DNA of 64,000 nucleotides from Daucus carota subsp. sativus (Eukaryota; Streptophyta; Magnoliopsida; Apiales; Apiaceae), in assembly GCF_001625215.2 (NCBI RefSeq), contig NC_030389.2, positions 37,065,454 to 37,129,453 on the forward strand, given 5' to 3'. The position numbers were made by a program, and so were the translations under genes. Shown here one piece after another: positions 11,284 to 25,293 of the stretch. The notes under the pieces are model-generated. The model was not told the origin of the DNA and did no database searches. It saw nothing but the letters and a program-made list of their open reading frames with translations. Every line of letters starts with the position of its first letter. Within the stretch, counting starts at the first letter, position 1.

Positions 11284-12889
11284 AAATTTGGATCAGTTGG
11301 TGATCTAAATTTGGATTTTTGGATCACAACTGTTGGAGATGGCCTTACGGCTCATATAATACTTGCAGTTAATGTTTTTTATTTTAAAAAACTCTAGAAT
11401 AATTCTAAAACAGTCGTTCTTATCTCCACTGCTAAAGACACGGATATTTGGCTCGACAGTTACCACTTTGAAATCAAGCGTGGCTGATATCCTGCAATTA
11501 CTTGATCCTGCAAAACTAAAATCTGCACTACATTATAAAGTAAATATGTTAAGCGGGGCGAAACTAGGGTTCTGATTCGCACTACACAGAGTATTCAATT
11601 AAGCAGAACATCACAACATGAGCGGAGGTAAGATATAATCTTCAATTGCAGAATAAAGTCTTTTTTCTTTGTTGTTAATAGTTGTAGAATAATATTTTTT
11701 AGATTCTTTGATCCTCCAAATCAGAGTTGTACACTATAAATCCTACTTCGGTCTAGTTTCAGACGGCTGGACAACTGCGCGTGCTAAACATCAACGGCAA
11801 TGAGCATAACATATCTGTTCTAGTGCAGAACATTGAATTAACTGATGAGAAACATTATTCTCACCTCAAAAACTACAAAGAAAAAAAATAAAATTTCTAT
11901 AATAACTGCAGGACAACGAATCCAACAAAGAGAATTCAGTAATGATTCGATGTAAATCGAGAAGAAAATAAAGACACGAAACTAGAAAGGAAGTGGAGAT
12001 GAACGCAAGACATGTGGAGGAACAAATGGCAGGATAATCTCTCTCCCACAAACTGTGAACAAAATAAACCGACGCTACAATCGTGGAAAAGATTAATGAG
12101 CGCTCAATTTAAAAAGATAATGTAGTTAATGATTTAAATAATATAAAATTCTAATTAAATTACAGCCGTTAGATGAGAGTAAAATGGAGGGTCGGGATTG
12201 GGACTCTGAGAACTCCAAAAAAAAGTGGGACTCCAAATAACTTTTCTCTTTTATTATATATATTATATATATAATTTGTATAAGACAGTTTTGATGATTC
12301 ATCGAATGATTTACCGGGCCAAAAGTTCCTATAATATTCTAGAGGAAAGTTCTATGGAGACCGCAATTTCATCGGAGACCTCGGAGACCACGTATGTTCT
12401 GCAATCAAAACACTATAAAATACATTATTTTGTAAAATATGTTCTACAAATATCATGTATTCATTAAAATTGTTGAAGATCATCTATATTTAATAAGTAG
12501 ATAATGTATGTTCTGCAAGTTGAACAAATATTCTGCAGACTAAACATATTTCATAGAACAAAACATTTTGTAATGTTCCACATGTAAAACTTATATGATA
12601 TTCAAGATTTTAAATGAAATAATGATTTTGTAGAACATGATTTGCAAAACTATTCGTTTTGCAATGTTTTTATGAAATATTTTACTTGCAGAACATAGGT
12701 GATCTCCAGGTCTTCAGAATAAATGTGGTCTTCATTTAACTTAACTCTAATATTCTATAATATAATATCAAAGAATATTATGAATGTCTTTGAAATAATA
12801 ACAATAGGAGTATGGAAATTCCTAATTTTGCAATATGTCTAAAGACCCAAAATGCAAAGGGGCCATCTGCCCATCTTCCCAAATATACA
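11284..12889. other. Unassigned region after truncated MMP
   Basis: No gene is supported. 11284-12060 has moderate base composition and short open frames (for example 11780-11880, plus strand) without a match I recognise. It may be part of an inserted element that truncated the MMP. 12340-12720 contains repeated TGTTCTGCAA motifs and opposing GGAGACC / GGTCTTC ends, suggesting a small inverted-repeat element. Confidence 0.4.
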
Positions 12890-14000
<1,111 letters not shown>

Positions 14001-14342
14001 ACTATGGTATGGACCATATCAAACTTTATGCTGGTTCTCGAAAATTTTTAAAGTTGAATATCAAATCATGTATATTAAATGAAGTGTAAGTCAAAGAATT
14101 TTACTTTGTTCAAGAATTTAACATTTTATTTGTTGACTTGCTCTTCAATTAGAAGAAAAATAAAGATCATTTGTTGAGCAAGTCTATAGACTCTATATCA
14201 TGTTAAAAATATGTTATAGTCGACTGTTATTTGGGCCACGAGATTTGGTATATCATCTAAAAAATTGTCTAATATCTAAAAAATATGTCTATACCATGTT
14301 AAAAATATGTTACAATTGAATTAAAACAATAACATTACCTTC
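14001..14342. repeat. Copy of the helicase 3' flank
   Basis: 14012-14275 is colinear with 55134-55375 plus 55808-55825 (for example TTAGAAGAAAAATAAAGATC, GAGATTTGGTATATC). It joins directly to sequence matching 57790, so about 2 kb, including the last helicase exon, is missing between. This copy preserves the empty site for the Mutator-like insertion found at 55371. Confidence 0.8.
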
Positions 14343-15665
<1,323 letters not shown>

Positions 15666-16614
15666 GTATGACCGGAAATGGCAGTCAATTTTAACCGTTT
15701 ATGTTGTAGTGTATTTTGACTCATTAGATCAAATATGATCAATCCAACTATGATTGAATAAATTCTACAAGATTTAAAAATTTTGATTTCATTTATATGC
15801 AATTTTACACAAATATAATAATTTTTAAATAAATTCTACAACTATATACAAATACAATCATATATACACACACAACTATTACAATTATAAGAATATATAG
15901 ATTATCAATGATTAAAAGAGATTACTTACTTTATAATTTTTGAAGATTTCAATTGAGCAAAAATGGAGAAATTAAAAGAGAAGAGGGAACGGGGTGATGG
16001 ATAGAAAACAATGGCTACTAATAAGGAAAGTGAGCTACGGTTATTTCTTAGACCGTTAATTTCAATCGCTTCCGGTTGAAATTATATATTCTACGAACTC
16101 TAGCTGAAATTATATTTTCGACTCGATAAAGTCACCAAGTTATTTTTGATCAATAACAGTCACTGCAATATTTTTGACTAGATCATGTCGAGTTAACATG
16201 TACGACTGATTTTGGTCGAATATGTATTTATCTACGGAAAAAATAATGGCACTAGGTCGAAAATTTTGGATGCGAAAATCCCGCTGAAAATGTAAATTCG
16301 ACTGGTATTATTTTCTACCAAATCGTCGGTCGGAAATGACCACGAAATTTTTTAGAGGGGATATTTTCGTCTTAAACCAAATTGGTCGAATATATTTGTA
16401 GTTTCAACAATTTTTTCCGTCCAGTTGGTGATATTAGAAAAAAATGTTATTTCGACCGCGTATCTCGACCGACTTTGTTATCGATGAATTCTAATCGCCA
16501 ATTTTAAATTCGACCAAACTTTTTCGATCGGCTTTATATATATTTGACTTTTTTCCGTCGAAAATAGCAACGATGAAAAATCCCGATCGAAATAAGCCGC
16601 TTTTGTTGTAGTGT
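15666..16614. mobile_element. CACTA-like element remnants
   Basis: Sequence between the two helicase pseudogene blocks. The right edge is GCTTTTGTTGTAGTG (ending at about 16613), a CACTA terminus read in inverse. The preceding 500 bases are rich in TCGACC/TCGGTCGAA subterminal motifs like those of the element at 30580-32425. A second terminus-like TTATGTTGTAGTG ends near 15704. No matching left CACTA end was found, so the segment is probably nested or truncated. Confidence 0.55.
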
Positions 16615-16621
16615 TAGCTTA

Positions 16622-16985
16622 GTCTTTTTATTTTCTCCATCTTTTCCCCCATTGCGGACTTCCATTTTTTGTGCTTCGTTTTGTGCTCTAACATCGAAAC
16701 CTTGACCTAGAAAAACTTTGGCTCCAGACTAGCCAACCACAGTGAGGCTCCACTGATGTTGACCATTGCATGCATTCCTTTGTGGTCAAGAGTGACTCAT
16801 GATAAACCATACAGTTCACTGCTTGGGTGCAAGTGACAAAGCTTTCCATTCCTACAATTAACATTATCTCCATTTTCTTCTAGTCTAGCAGCTTTGTGGA
16901 AATTTGAAGAACTGATAGCCATCTTCTCTCACAATGTCCCAATCTGGACCGAAGGATGCAAGTGGATTTTTAGTGTCTTGAAAAT
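16622..16985 (-). pseudogene. Fragment of the last exon of the PRP16-type helicase
   Basis: Corresponds to about 56269-56655 (C-terminal part: segments equivalent to [13 protein letters not shown] and SVEP..WLAELGP). Frames are broken by deletions, and only a 61-codon open stretch remains. It lies to the right of the more 5' exons in 14343-15665, so the order is shuffled relative to the real gene on this strand. Confidence 0.82.
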
Positions 16986-17970
16986 ATTTACCATCGATAC
17001 TCCACTGAAAAAACTTTGGCCTCACTTGAGTGTTATTAATGATACTCCGTGCTGATACCGGTTAAGTAATTAATATTCCATTTCCTAGTGATTAGAAATA
17101 TGATATTTGACTCTATAATTCAAATGGCTCACCCCGTCCCGTACTCCACTTTGGCCACCAGTGACCACAGTTGTAATGCTTAAAATTATATTTCTCAGGT
17201 TATTGTAAAGTGCTCCCGCTCAGCAAAATAGAAATTAGATATCCCGCTTCACTTTAACCTAAATACTTATATAATTCAAAATTTGTTATGTTAATGTAAT
17301 TTTTATTAATGATCAAGTATTGTTAGATATCCACGTTTTTATTTACACGGTGAAACTCAATGATAATGTAATAAAAAATTTGATTAAATTTTATTAATTC
17401 ATTGATTATAATAAATTTTTGTTATTGTAAATGATTAATTAAGAAAATAAACATTTTATCATCTATTATAAATATTTTAGTAATATTAATGTGTTAATGT
17501 ATTTGATAATTACTTAAATCATTTCACCTAATATTAATAAGAATTTTTCGTAATAGACAATTTAGAATAAAGAAGTTACACCACTCGTTATTTATATAAA
17601 TATTTTCTATATATTATTTAAAAATGACAAGAAAAAATTAATTGAAGATAACCGACGATTATATATTATCTAATATTTATTTATTATACTTAGTAGATTA
17701 TTTTAATTTTTAAATAGCAAGAAAGTTATAACATAATTTACAAAACAATACGATCATATGTATAATTAAAATTAACCCAATCATCTAATGTGAGAGTAAT
17801 ATATAAATGAGCTAATGAAATATGTTGTAATAATATAATGCAGCATAAAATTAAGTCTCTTGAATAGACATTTAAAAGTATGTTTCTAAAATATTTTTAA
17901 TTATCTATGTATTCATTAATAGTTATTTCAATTTTTATCACGTATTTAATAAAATATTATATATGATCAA
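16986..17970. other. AT-rich gene-free stretch
   Basis: No gene, repeat pair or element terminus was recognised. Very AT-rich after 17250. Confidence 0.5.
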
Positions 17971-17974
17971 TCTA

Positions 17975-18433
17975 TTATATATATATAGGGATAAGATCAA
18001 ATAAAAACTTTTTTAAGTTACAAACTTACAAACTTTTTTTTAATCTTCCATCGTGTTAATCCTTAGTTATATAAAGTATCCATGTTGAAAATTCTTCAAA
18101 AAACATCACAATTTTTAAAAATAACGCATAAATAAATCGCGTTTTCAACACATTTATAATTGGGGTCAACATCGGGTGTTAAACACTAATTATCATTGTG
18201 TTGAATATATCTAAAAAGATGTTTAAACTATACCTCTGGGTTTGGGTAGGGTGTAGAAACATAAATATTAGTTATATAACATGTTTACCTTAGTTCTTAC
18301 ATTTAAAAATTGGTTTATGTACTTCTCCACCACTATTTTAATACATGTTCAACAAAATATGTTAAAAATATGTTGAACTCAAGTTATATATGTGTTGAAC
18401 AAAAAAAGTTTGTAAGTTTGTACCAGAACCCTC

Positions 18434-18440
<7 letters not shown>
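17975..18440. mobile_element. MITE-like inverted-repeat element in TA-rich target
   Basis: The left end has GTTACAAACTTACAAACTTTTTTT, and the right end has its inverse AAAAAAAGTTTGTAAGTTTGTACC, about 400 bp apart. TATATA tracts lie on both sides. No coding capacity. The superfamily is not assigned. Confidence 0.6.
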
Positions 18441-18475
<35 letters not shown>

Positions 18476-18476
<1 letters not shown>

Positions 18477-19100
18477 CAAGTGCTCAAATACAAACTCCTT
18501 AGTGTACAAACGTACAAACAATCATTAAATGACTTGAACAGAATCACTAAATGATTGAACATAATCACTAAATCTACCAGGGGGTCTGATGGAGAGATAA
18601 GGGGAGGGGAGCACTTATGGGGCGGCATAGCCGAGTGGTGGTGCAGCGTGGCCGGCGGCAGCCGCGACGCCGGTGCGAGGGCAGTGCTAGAAACACGATT
18701 GAGGGAGATGAGAAAAGCAGTGGTGAATGTGTGTGTTTGTGTGTGTATATCACTAATCGGTGAGCGAACAACCAGAGAGAGAGAGCCGCTGGCAGTGGTG
18801 GTGGTGGTGGTTGGTGGTGGTGGGTGAGAGAGATAGAGAGAGAGGTGTTGGGCAGTGGTGGTTGGTGGTGGATGGGGGGAGAGAGAGAGAGAGTGGCGCT
18901 GGGCAGTCATGGTGGGTGGTGGTGGTTGTAGTGGGTGGGGTGGTCGTGCGTGGTGGAGGTGATTGGAGGTGATTGTGGTGGCGGTGGTGATGGATGTATG
19001 TATATATTTGTTAAATTAAAATCTGCTAATCACTAAATATTATTGTCATAATCACCGGTTTGTACGTTTGTACAGTAAGGAGTTTGTACTGGAGTAAGTG
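18476..19100. mobile_element. Complete MITE-like element (copy B of 3574-4030)
   Basis: The left end is TACAAACTCCTTAGTGTACA followed by AACGTACAAAC. The right end (about 19060-19098) is the inverse GTTTGTACGTTTGTACAGTA followed by AGGAGTTTGTACTGG. The element follows a (TA)n tract, as does the neighbouring MITE. The interior is GTG/GAGA low-complexity sequence. The long minus-strand open frame across it (182 codons of Pro/Thr/Ser) is compositional. Confidence 0.75.
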
Positions 19101-21500
19101 TTAGTTTTGTCATACATTTATAATGGAATTTTGACCTACTGTACTCACTCAAAAAGATATTAATATTTTTTAAAAATAGGTTATATAGTCTATAGTGGAA
19201 GGTTTGAATAATGTTTGAATTTTTATTAATAAGATTTTAAAATTTATCGAGGATGACTTGTATGCTTCTCTAGTGGGAGACTTGGACCAACTTGTAAAGT
19301 ACATATATGTCTTTTGTTATTAAAGTATTTAATTTGGAATAATTTACATTTTGCATCCCATAAATAATAAGTTTCTTGTCAATACGCACCCTAATGTTTA
19401 AAAATCGCTTCAATATGCACCCTTTTGACCATTTTTCGTTATGTTCACTGTTAAAATTAACGACTGTAAGGGTATATAGTAATTTTGTAGACTTCCTTCT
19501 ACTTATTTTTTCCATACAAAATTATCATTTTACCCCTGCAGCCATTAATTTTAACAGTCAACTTGACAGAAAATGATCAAAAGGATGCATATTGAAGCGC
19601 TTTTTAAACATTAGCTAGGGTGCGTATAGACAAGAAATTTTGTTTGGGATCAAATCGAAAAAACGCTTAAACTTGTGGGGTACAAAGTGTATATTATTCT
19701 TTAAATTTAATAAGAATGATAGGCATATGTATCTTACATATTTTATTTTAAGTAATAATTCATTTTTTAATTGTTATACTAATATAAAATTAATAATCAT
19801 ATTTGATGAATTCTTTTAATTGATGTTTCATATGTGTTTGTGCGGTGATAATGATTCAAAGAGTCAAAGTGTGGAGTGCAACCATGCTTGTTTTGGTCTA
19901 CTCTACTGCACACACTTACCATTGTGATTTGTGCTCAAATGGTAAAACGACAACTAGGATTGTAAATTGAAACCACAGTTTTAATTGTTAGTGGCACTTA
20001 ACACGTGGCTAGCTAGTGCCATTCTGTGGTTTTAATTTCCACCACTGCGTCATTTGCGTCAAACAATTTAGTTGCAAGTCCGAGTAATTGGAATTATTCT
20101 CAGTGATTTGCTCTTGACTTCCAAGATATAAATTATTAATTATTAACTGTATTGCATAGTAATATTTTGAAGCTCTCGAGTTGAAGGAGGCGACGGCTTT
20201 CCGTGCTTTTAAGTACTTCAAAGTTTAATAATATAATTTTCAAAAGCAAAAATAAATGAAAATATATAATAACATTATTCGGGGAAAAAATTTGAAAGTG
20301 ATATTCTTGATTATTTAGTCTGAATATTTAGAAGTGTGTCCAAAGAATTAAAGGATTATAAAACAAAACCGGGTACAAGAGAATTGATAGTTAGTTGTTG
20401 GAGGTGTCGAATTTTAAAATAGATAAAAAGTTTTTTTTTTTTGCCACAAAAAGGTTTTGTTTTATTTGAAAATATACTTTTGTAATTTTATAAAATTAAT
20501 AAAATGTGCTCCTTTCCCGCTGTAGTACCATTTAGAAATATAGTTCTTCAGCTTGGACGATCATCATTTAGTTTTTAAAAAACCAAACTAATTATAATTA
20601 TATAAAGGGAGAAGAAAAATAATAAACAAACTTTCAAGAACCAGAGCTCATAAATAGTTTTAACTTCAGTTTCGTCCCGTCTAAACCAATCCAATAATAA
20701 CTGATACTTAATTTTGACAGAGAAATGATAGATGAGAAGAAAGATGATATTTATTTTAACCCGGTGAGATGGAGAAGAAGGATGATACGGATTTATAACC
20801 TTAAGTCCAATTATGGGCAAAATAGTAGTAACTTAACATAAATTTCAAAATCCTCATTTTCGTCTTAATCCAGCTCAATCGATAATGAGTTCAACGATAA
20901 TCTAAAGTAAGAAAAGTTTTGAGACAGAGGATGAAAAGAAAGTAAAAAATAATGTATTAATTAAAAAATAATATTAATAGAATTGACTTCGATTTTATTT
21001 TATCTTTATTTAGGGATCAGGGTTTAGGTGAGAAAAATGGGGATCAAGGCGCTAGGGTTAACTAAATTAATCATGTGCAGTGTTTACGCTTTTGTTTGTT
21101 TCACAAAAGAAGAATAAAATAATATCGTATGCTGAGTCTTGTATTGTACTTAAATGATTAATATTTAAAACATTTTACACTAGTTCGGTAAAAAAACGTG
21201 TTATTAGACTTTTACAAAAAAAGGTTATACAAATATAAAACATGTAAAATATAGTTTTGTACGCGGGAAAAGGACTCATAAACTTCATCCTGAAAATATA
21301 ACAAAAAATTAGGGGAGAAAATGAATCGGAATGATTCGGGCTCGAATCCACATTTGACCCGTTAAAAACATATATAATTCGTACTCGTTGAAGAACGAGC
21401 GAATTCAAATCCGATGTCATAATTCGAACGAATATCGAGTCCTATCTTAACATTCGAATACCAGGTCATATTTCAGAGTAGTTCAACTAATTTAAAAATA

Positions 21501-21562
<62 letters not shown>

Positions 21563-23270
21563 TTATTCGAGTCAAATTCCAAAATTATTTATATTATTGT
21601 GCATAATATATATCTTATATTAGACAATATTTATATTAATATTATCACTCCACAAATGATTACATTTTAGTTATAGTAAATAAATTATTCGGATATTCAT
21701 AACTTTTTATTATATTCTACGAATTGAAATACTAACATACAATAATGTGTAATTTGGTATATGTTCGAGTTGAACCGAAAATTATACGAATATTGATATT
21801 CGATCTCGATTTGAATTTGAATAAATTTATAAAATTTTAATTCGGATATTCATAACTTTTTATTATATTCTACGAATTGAAATACTAACATACAATAATG
21901 TGTAATTTAGTATATGTTCGAGTCGAACCGAAAATCATACGAATATTGATATTCGATCTCGAGTTGAATTTGAATAAATTTATATAATTTTAATTCAAAT
22001 CTGAGCCAGATATGAACGATAACTATAAATTCGAGCCCAACTCAATTATATTGTTATAATAAAATAAATCTATTGCGGTAAATTTCCTCTCTTTTTCTAT
22101 TTGTTAACCTAACTGTACGGTGTACTCGATCGACCAGATAAGCATTACATATGGTGTACATCAAAAATCAGAAAAGTCTCTGATTTTATATGTCGTCACA
22201 ATGCGCGCGTCAGATGGTTAATATTGTTTGTAGCTCCCCAGTTTTAATTAACTGAGAAAAGTAAAGAAAGTTTTAAACAAAAAAATCGAGAGAATCTTTT
22301 CAAAAAAAATCGAATAATGTTTCTTATGCCGTCCCTATATATAGATATCCTTGGTAGCTAGCTTGTTGCATCTTCTCAAGCAAATATGGCACAACATTTT
22401 AAGCTGATATCATGTATCTCTCTCTTCTTGCTCCTGCTTGTTCCATCCAATGCCGAAAAACCTACACATAAAAAGCCACTTCTTCCATCCAAATACGAAA
22501 ACCTTGAAATTAAAAAGCCTCTTATTGTTTCATCCAACTCAGAAAATCCAAAGTTACTTCATGCTCCGTCCAATTCAGAAAACCTTGCAACTAAGAAGCC
22601 ACAGCCTTTCGGTTTTCTAAATCATCTTAAAGGAGGCAAAAAAGGGGAAAATTTAGCAGGCATTCGTGAGCTGAAAAAATATCTGAACAAATTTGGATAC
22701 CTGAACTATAAATCTATAAATGGACATGATAATGACCATTTTGATGAGATGCTTGAGGCTGCTGTGAAGACCTACCAGGCCAACTATAATCTCAAGATCA
22801 CCGGAATACTTGATTCTGAAACAATATCAAAGATGGTGATGCCACGGTGTGGATTTCCGGATATCATCAATGGGACTAATAGCATGACAAAGAAACATGA
22901 GGGGCATCAACATCACGGTTCTAACAAACTCCACATAGTCGCTCATTACAGTTACGGCAGCTACAAATGGCCAGCTGGCAAAACTCATCTCTATTACTGG
23001 TTTGAAACGCACATAACCTACTCAAGTATCAAACGGGCTGTGGCAAGGGCATTCAACAGATGGGCTTCGTACACACAACATTTCACTTTCGAAGAAACTT
23101 TGGATTACCAAAGCTCTGATCTGACGGTTACTTACTATAGAGGTGACCATGGCGATGGTTCTGCGTTTGATGGTCCAGGAGGAGTTCTTGCTCATGCATT
23201 TTTCCCAACCGATGGAAGATTACACTTTGATGTGGATGAGCGCTGGTCCATAGGGGCTATTCCTAATTAT
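18646..23270 (+). repeat. Segmental duplication, copy B (matches 3574-8194)
   Basis: Nearly identical partner of copy A in the same orientation, so a direct duplication about 15.07 kb apart. It includes the MITE remainder, the promoter region and the first ~295 codons of the MMP gene. The close identity implies a recent duplication or recent gene conversion. Confidence 0.93.
19101..22331. other. Upstream non-coding region of MMP B
   Basis: Same content as 4031-7255: the palindromic AATATGCACCC element near 19350-19630, the (TA)n tract at about 21503-21558, and the 153-bp tandem pair at about 21687-21993. No gene is recognised. Confidence 0.6.
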
Positions 23271-23435
23271 GTTGATCTGGAGAGTGTTGCTGTGCATGAA
23301 ATTGGGCACCTTCTTGGACTTGGTCATAGCACTGTCCCAGATGCAATTATGTATCCAAGTATTTCTTACGGAGTGGTCAAAACAAATTTTCATGCTGATG
23401 ATGTTCGAGGAATCAAAGCGCTTTATAACATCTAG
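22386..23435 (+). CDS. Matrix metalloproteinase B (secreted, M10A family)
   Basis: 349 aa, identical to MMP A up to about residue 295 as far as I can read. It has the same signal peptide, SNSEN..KKP linker, propeptide, PRCGFPD cysteine switch and HGDGSAFDGPGG region. The C-terminal ~55 residues differ: the zinc site is HEIGHLLGLGH (Gly instead of Ala before the third His), then STVPDAIMYPS and FHADDVRGIKALYNI. The HADD sequence is closer to MMP D (LHADDIGG) than to A or C (LQPDDIQG). All catalytic residues are present. The promoter copy lies at about 22332-22385. Confidence 0.95.
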   Translation: MAQHFKLISCISLFLLLLVPSNAEKPTHKKPLLPSKYENLEIKKPLIVSSNSENPKLLHAPSNSENLATKKPQPFGFLNHLKGGKKGENLAGIRELKKYLNKFGYLNYKSINGHDNDHFDEMLEAAVKTYQANYNLKITGILDSETISKMVMPRCGFPDIINGTNSMTKKHEGHQHHGSNKLHIVAHYSYGSYKWPAGKTHLYYWFETHITYSSIKRAVARAFNRWASYTQHFTFEETLDYQSSDLTVTYYRGDHGDGSAFDGPGGVLAHAFFPTDGRLHFDVDERWSIGAIPNYVDLESVAVHEIGHLLGLGHSTVPDAIMYPSISYGVVKTNFHADDVRGIKALYNI

Positions 23436-24130
23436 ATGTGCTTTCTGCTTATAACATCTAGATGATGTTTGCATGTGTCATATATCTATCTATGTTGAAG
23501 AGGGTCGAACATGAGACATAAGTGTTTTGTTGCCCTTTTCTAGGTGTGTTTTGTTTTCAGGTATGGCTAGGAAGGTTTGTGTTGTAGAAAAAGATTGAGA
23601 GGATGGGATGATGGGTGATGGATGTGCATGTTATTTGTATGTTTTAGTTATCTGCAAATCTTAATAAAATAACCTCTCGTTTTAATTTTTAATTTATAAT
23701 ATACTATTAACACTAATTATGATTGAAAAAGGTGCACAATATAGCATAATTTAGAGTTAAAATGTCCCACATATTATAACCCAAAAAAATGACTCTCAAT
23801 ATAATGAGAGACGTGAAATTATCCCTGCGTTACTTGAGAATCTACCAAAATGCAACATAATGTCGCGTTGGAAATATTTGTTACTATTTCTTTTTCTTTT
23901 AAAAAAAAATAATATAAGTAACCAAGGATGAAGTTGTGTTTTGCACCAAAACACAACTTAAAGTTGCGTTTTGAACCCAAAACATCATCACCTAAGTAGC
24001 GTTTTGACTTTTAAAAATAGAAAAAATGGATAACCAAGGATAAAGTAGTGTTTTGCACCCAAAACATAATTTAAAGTCGGGCTCTGAATCCAAAACACCA
24101 CTTTAACTTTCTCGATATTATTTCTTAAAA
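23436..24130. other. 3' flank of MMP B
   Basis: The first ~260 bases are a diverged version of the MMP A/C 3' flank (TTTTGTTGCCCTTTTC, GGATGGATGTGCATG). Further right are repeated TTGTGTTTTGCACC / AAAACACAACTTAAAGTTGC motifs. No gene is recognised. Confidence 0.55.
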
Positions 24131-25293
24131 TCAATATACTTATATAAAGGAGAAGCGAGGGGCGTGTAGGTGGCGCCTCTCACATCGCTCCGTTCTATTT
24201 TTCTAATTTTTTGGAATTTTTGGATAAAAAATATCAAAAAAAAAAAATTTGTTTTAGATTAATTGATATGGTATATATCTTGGCATAAATTAATCTGATT
24301 CTGTTTCAGATTATTTATGGAATATAATAGATTGCAAGTATTAATCTAATTATGTTTCAGATTATTTATTATGGAATATAGTATCTTGCAAGTTTTTTAA
24401 TCTGATTCTATTTCAAATTATTTAATTATGTAAAAGAGTAGCACACAAGGCTTTCTGCACCTATAAATACCCTTGTAGGTTGTAGGGTTTTGGATCATCT
24501 AAACACAACCTACACACTCTCTTAATATCACAGATAGGGGGTGTGCATTCGGTTCGGTTAACCGAAAACAGAACCGAATAACCGAAATAATTTCGGTTAA
24601 TTTTCGGTATTAACTGAAATTTAAATTTCGGTTCGGTTACAAAACCGAAATTAATTCGGTTCGGTATTCGGTAGAGTTTTTCATAGAAATTCGGTTTTGG
24701 TTAACCGAAATAAATTTCGGTTTCAGTTTCGATTAACCGAATGCACACCCCTTCACAGTGATATATGTTTGTTGGTTATTCTTTTATAATATTTGTTTTG
24801 TTTGTCGGACATATTTGTTGTTGTTTGCAAGCTTACTGTCTGTTTTATTGGACGATCGATGTATATGGTTAGATGTCATCAACCAGTTTTGTTAAAAAGC
24901 CGTATGTTTTTTATATGCAGGGAGTGGTGTATATGTCTAAGAAATAGTGTTTGGAAAAGTTAATGACAATGTCAAGAACATGATCACTTTTTAAATAAAA
25001 AACACAATAAAAATTAAGATTCGTCGTGCTTTAAATCGTTAATTACATGCAGAATTTTATTTTCATTTTTTCACTCATGAATTATAGTCCAAATTTGCAA
25101 TTTTAAATATTAATATTGGTATTGCATCGAGATGCTTATAATATAAAATTTATTTTATTCTACAAATATTGATTTTGAATCATTAATATAATTTTACTAA
25201 GTCGCCGTAAATTTATTTTATTCCACAAATATTAATTTTGAATCAATAATATAAATTTTTATAGGCCGCCGCAACGCACGGATTTTCAACTAG
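24131..25293 (+). mobile_element. Non-autonomous Helitron 1
   Basis: Starts with TC after an A (A|TCAATATACTTATATAAAGG, then AGAAGCGAGGGGCG). Ends GCCGCCGCAACGCAC...TCAACTAG followed by T, the CTRR-type end preceded by a GC-rich, weakly paired segment. No target duplication is expected. An inverted relative lies at 27696-29259. It contains a later hAT insertion (24535-24752). No Rep/helicase coding sequence, so it needs a protein supplied elsewhere. Confidence 0.75.
24535..24752. mobile_element. hAT MITE nested in Helitron 1
   Basis: Terminal inverted repeats TAGGGGGTGTGCATTCGGTT / AACCGAATGCACACCCCT, with the interior full of TTCGGTT / AACCGAA motifs. Flanks share TCACAG on both sides, consistent with a decayed 8-bp target duplication. 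Confidence 0.8.

Noticed and set aside
18362..18910. 182-codon minus-strand open frame rich in Pro, Thr, Ser and His
   Set aside because: It lies in the low-complexity GTG/GAGA interior of a MITE and runs into a (TA)n tract translated as Tyr-Ile repeats. No domain, and its copy A counterpart is broken.
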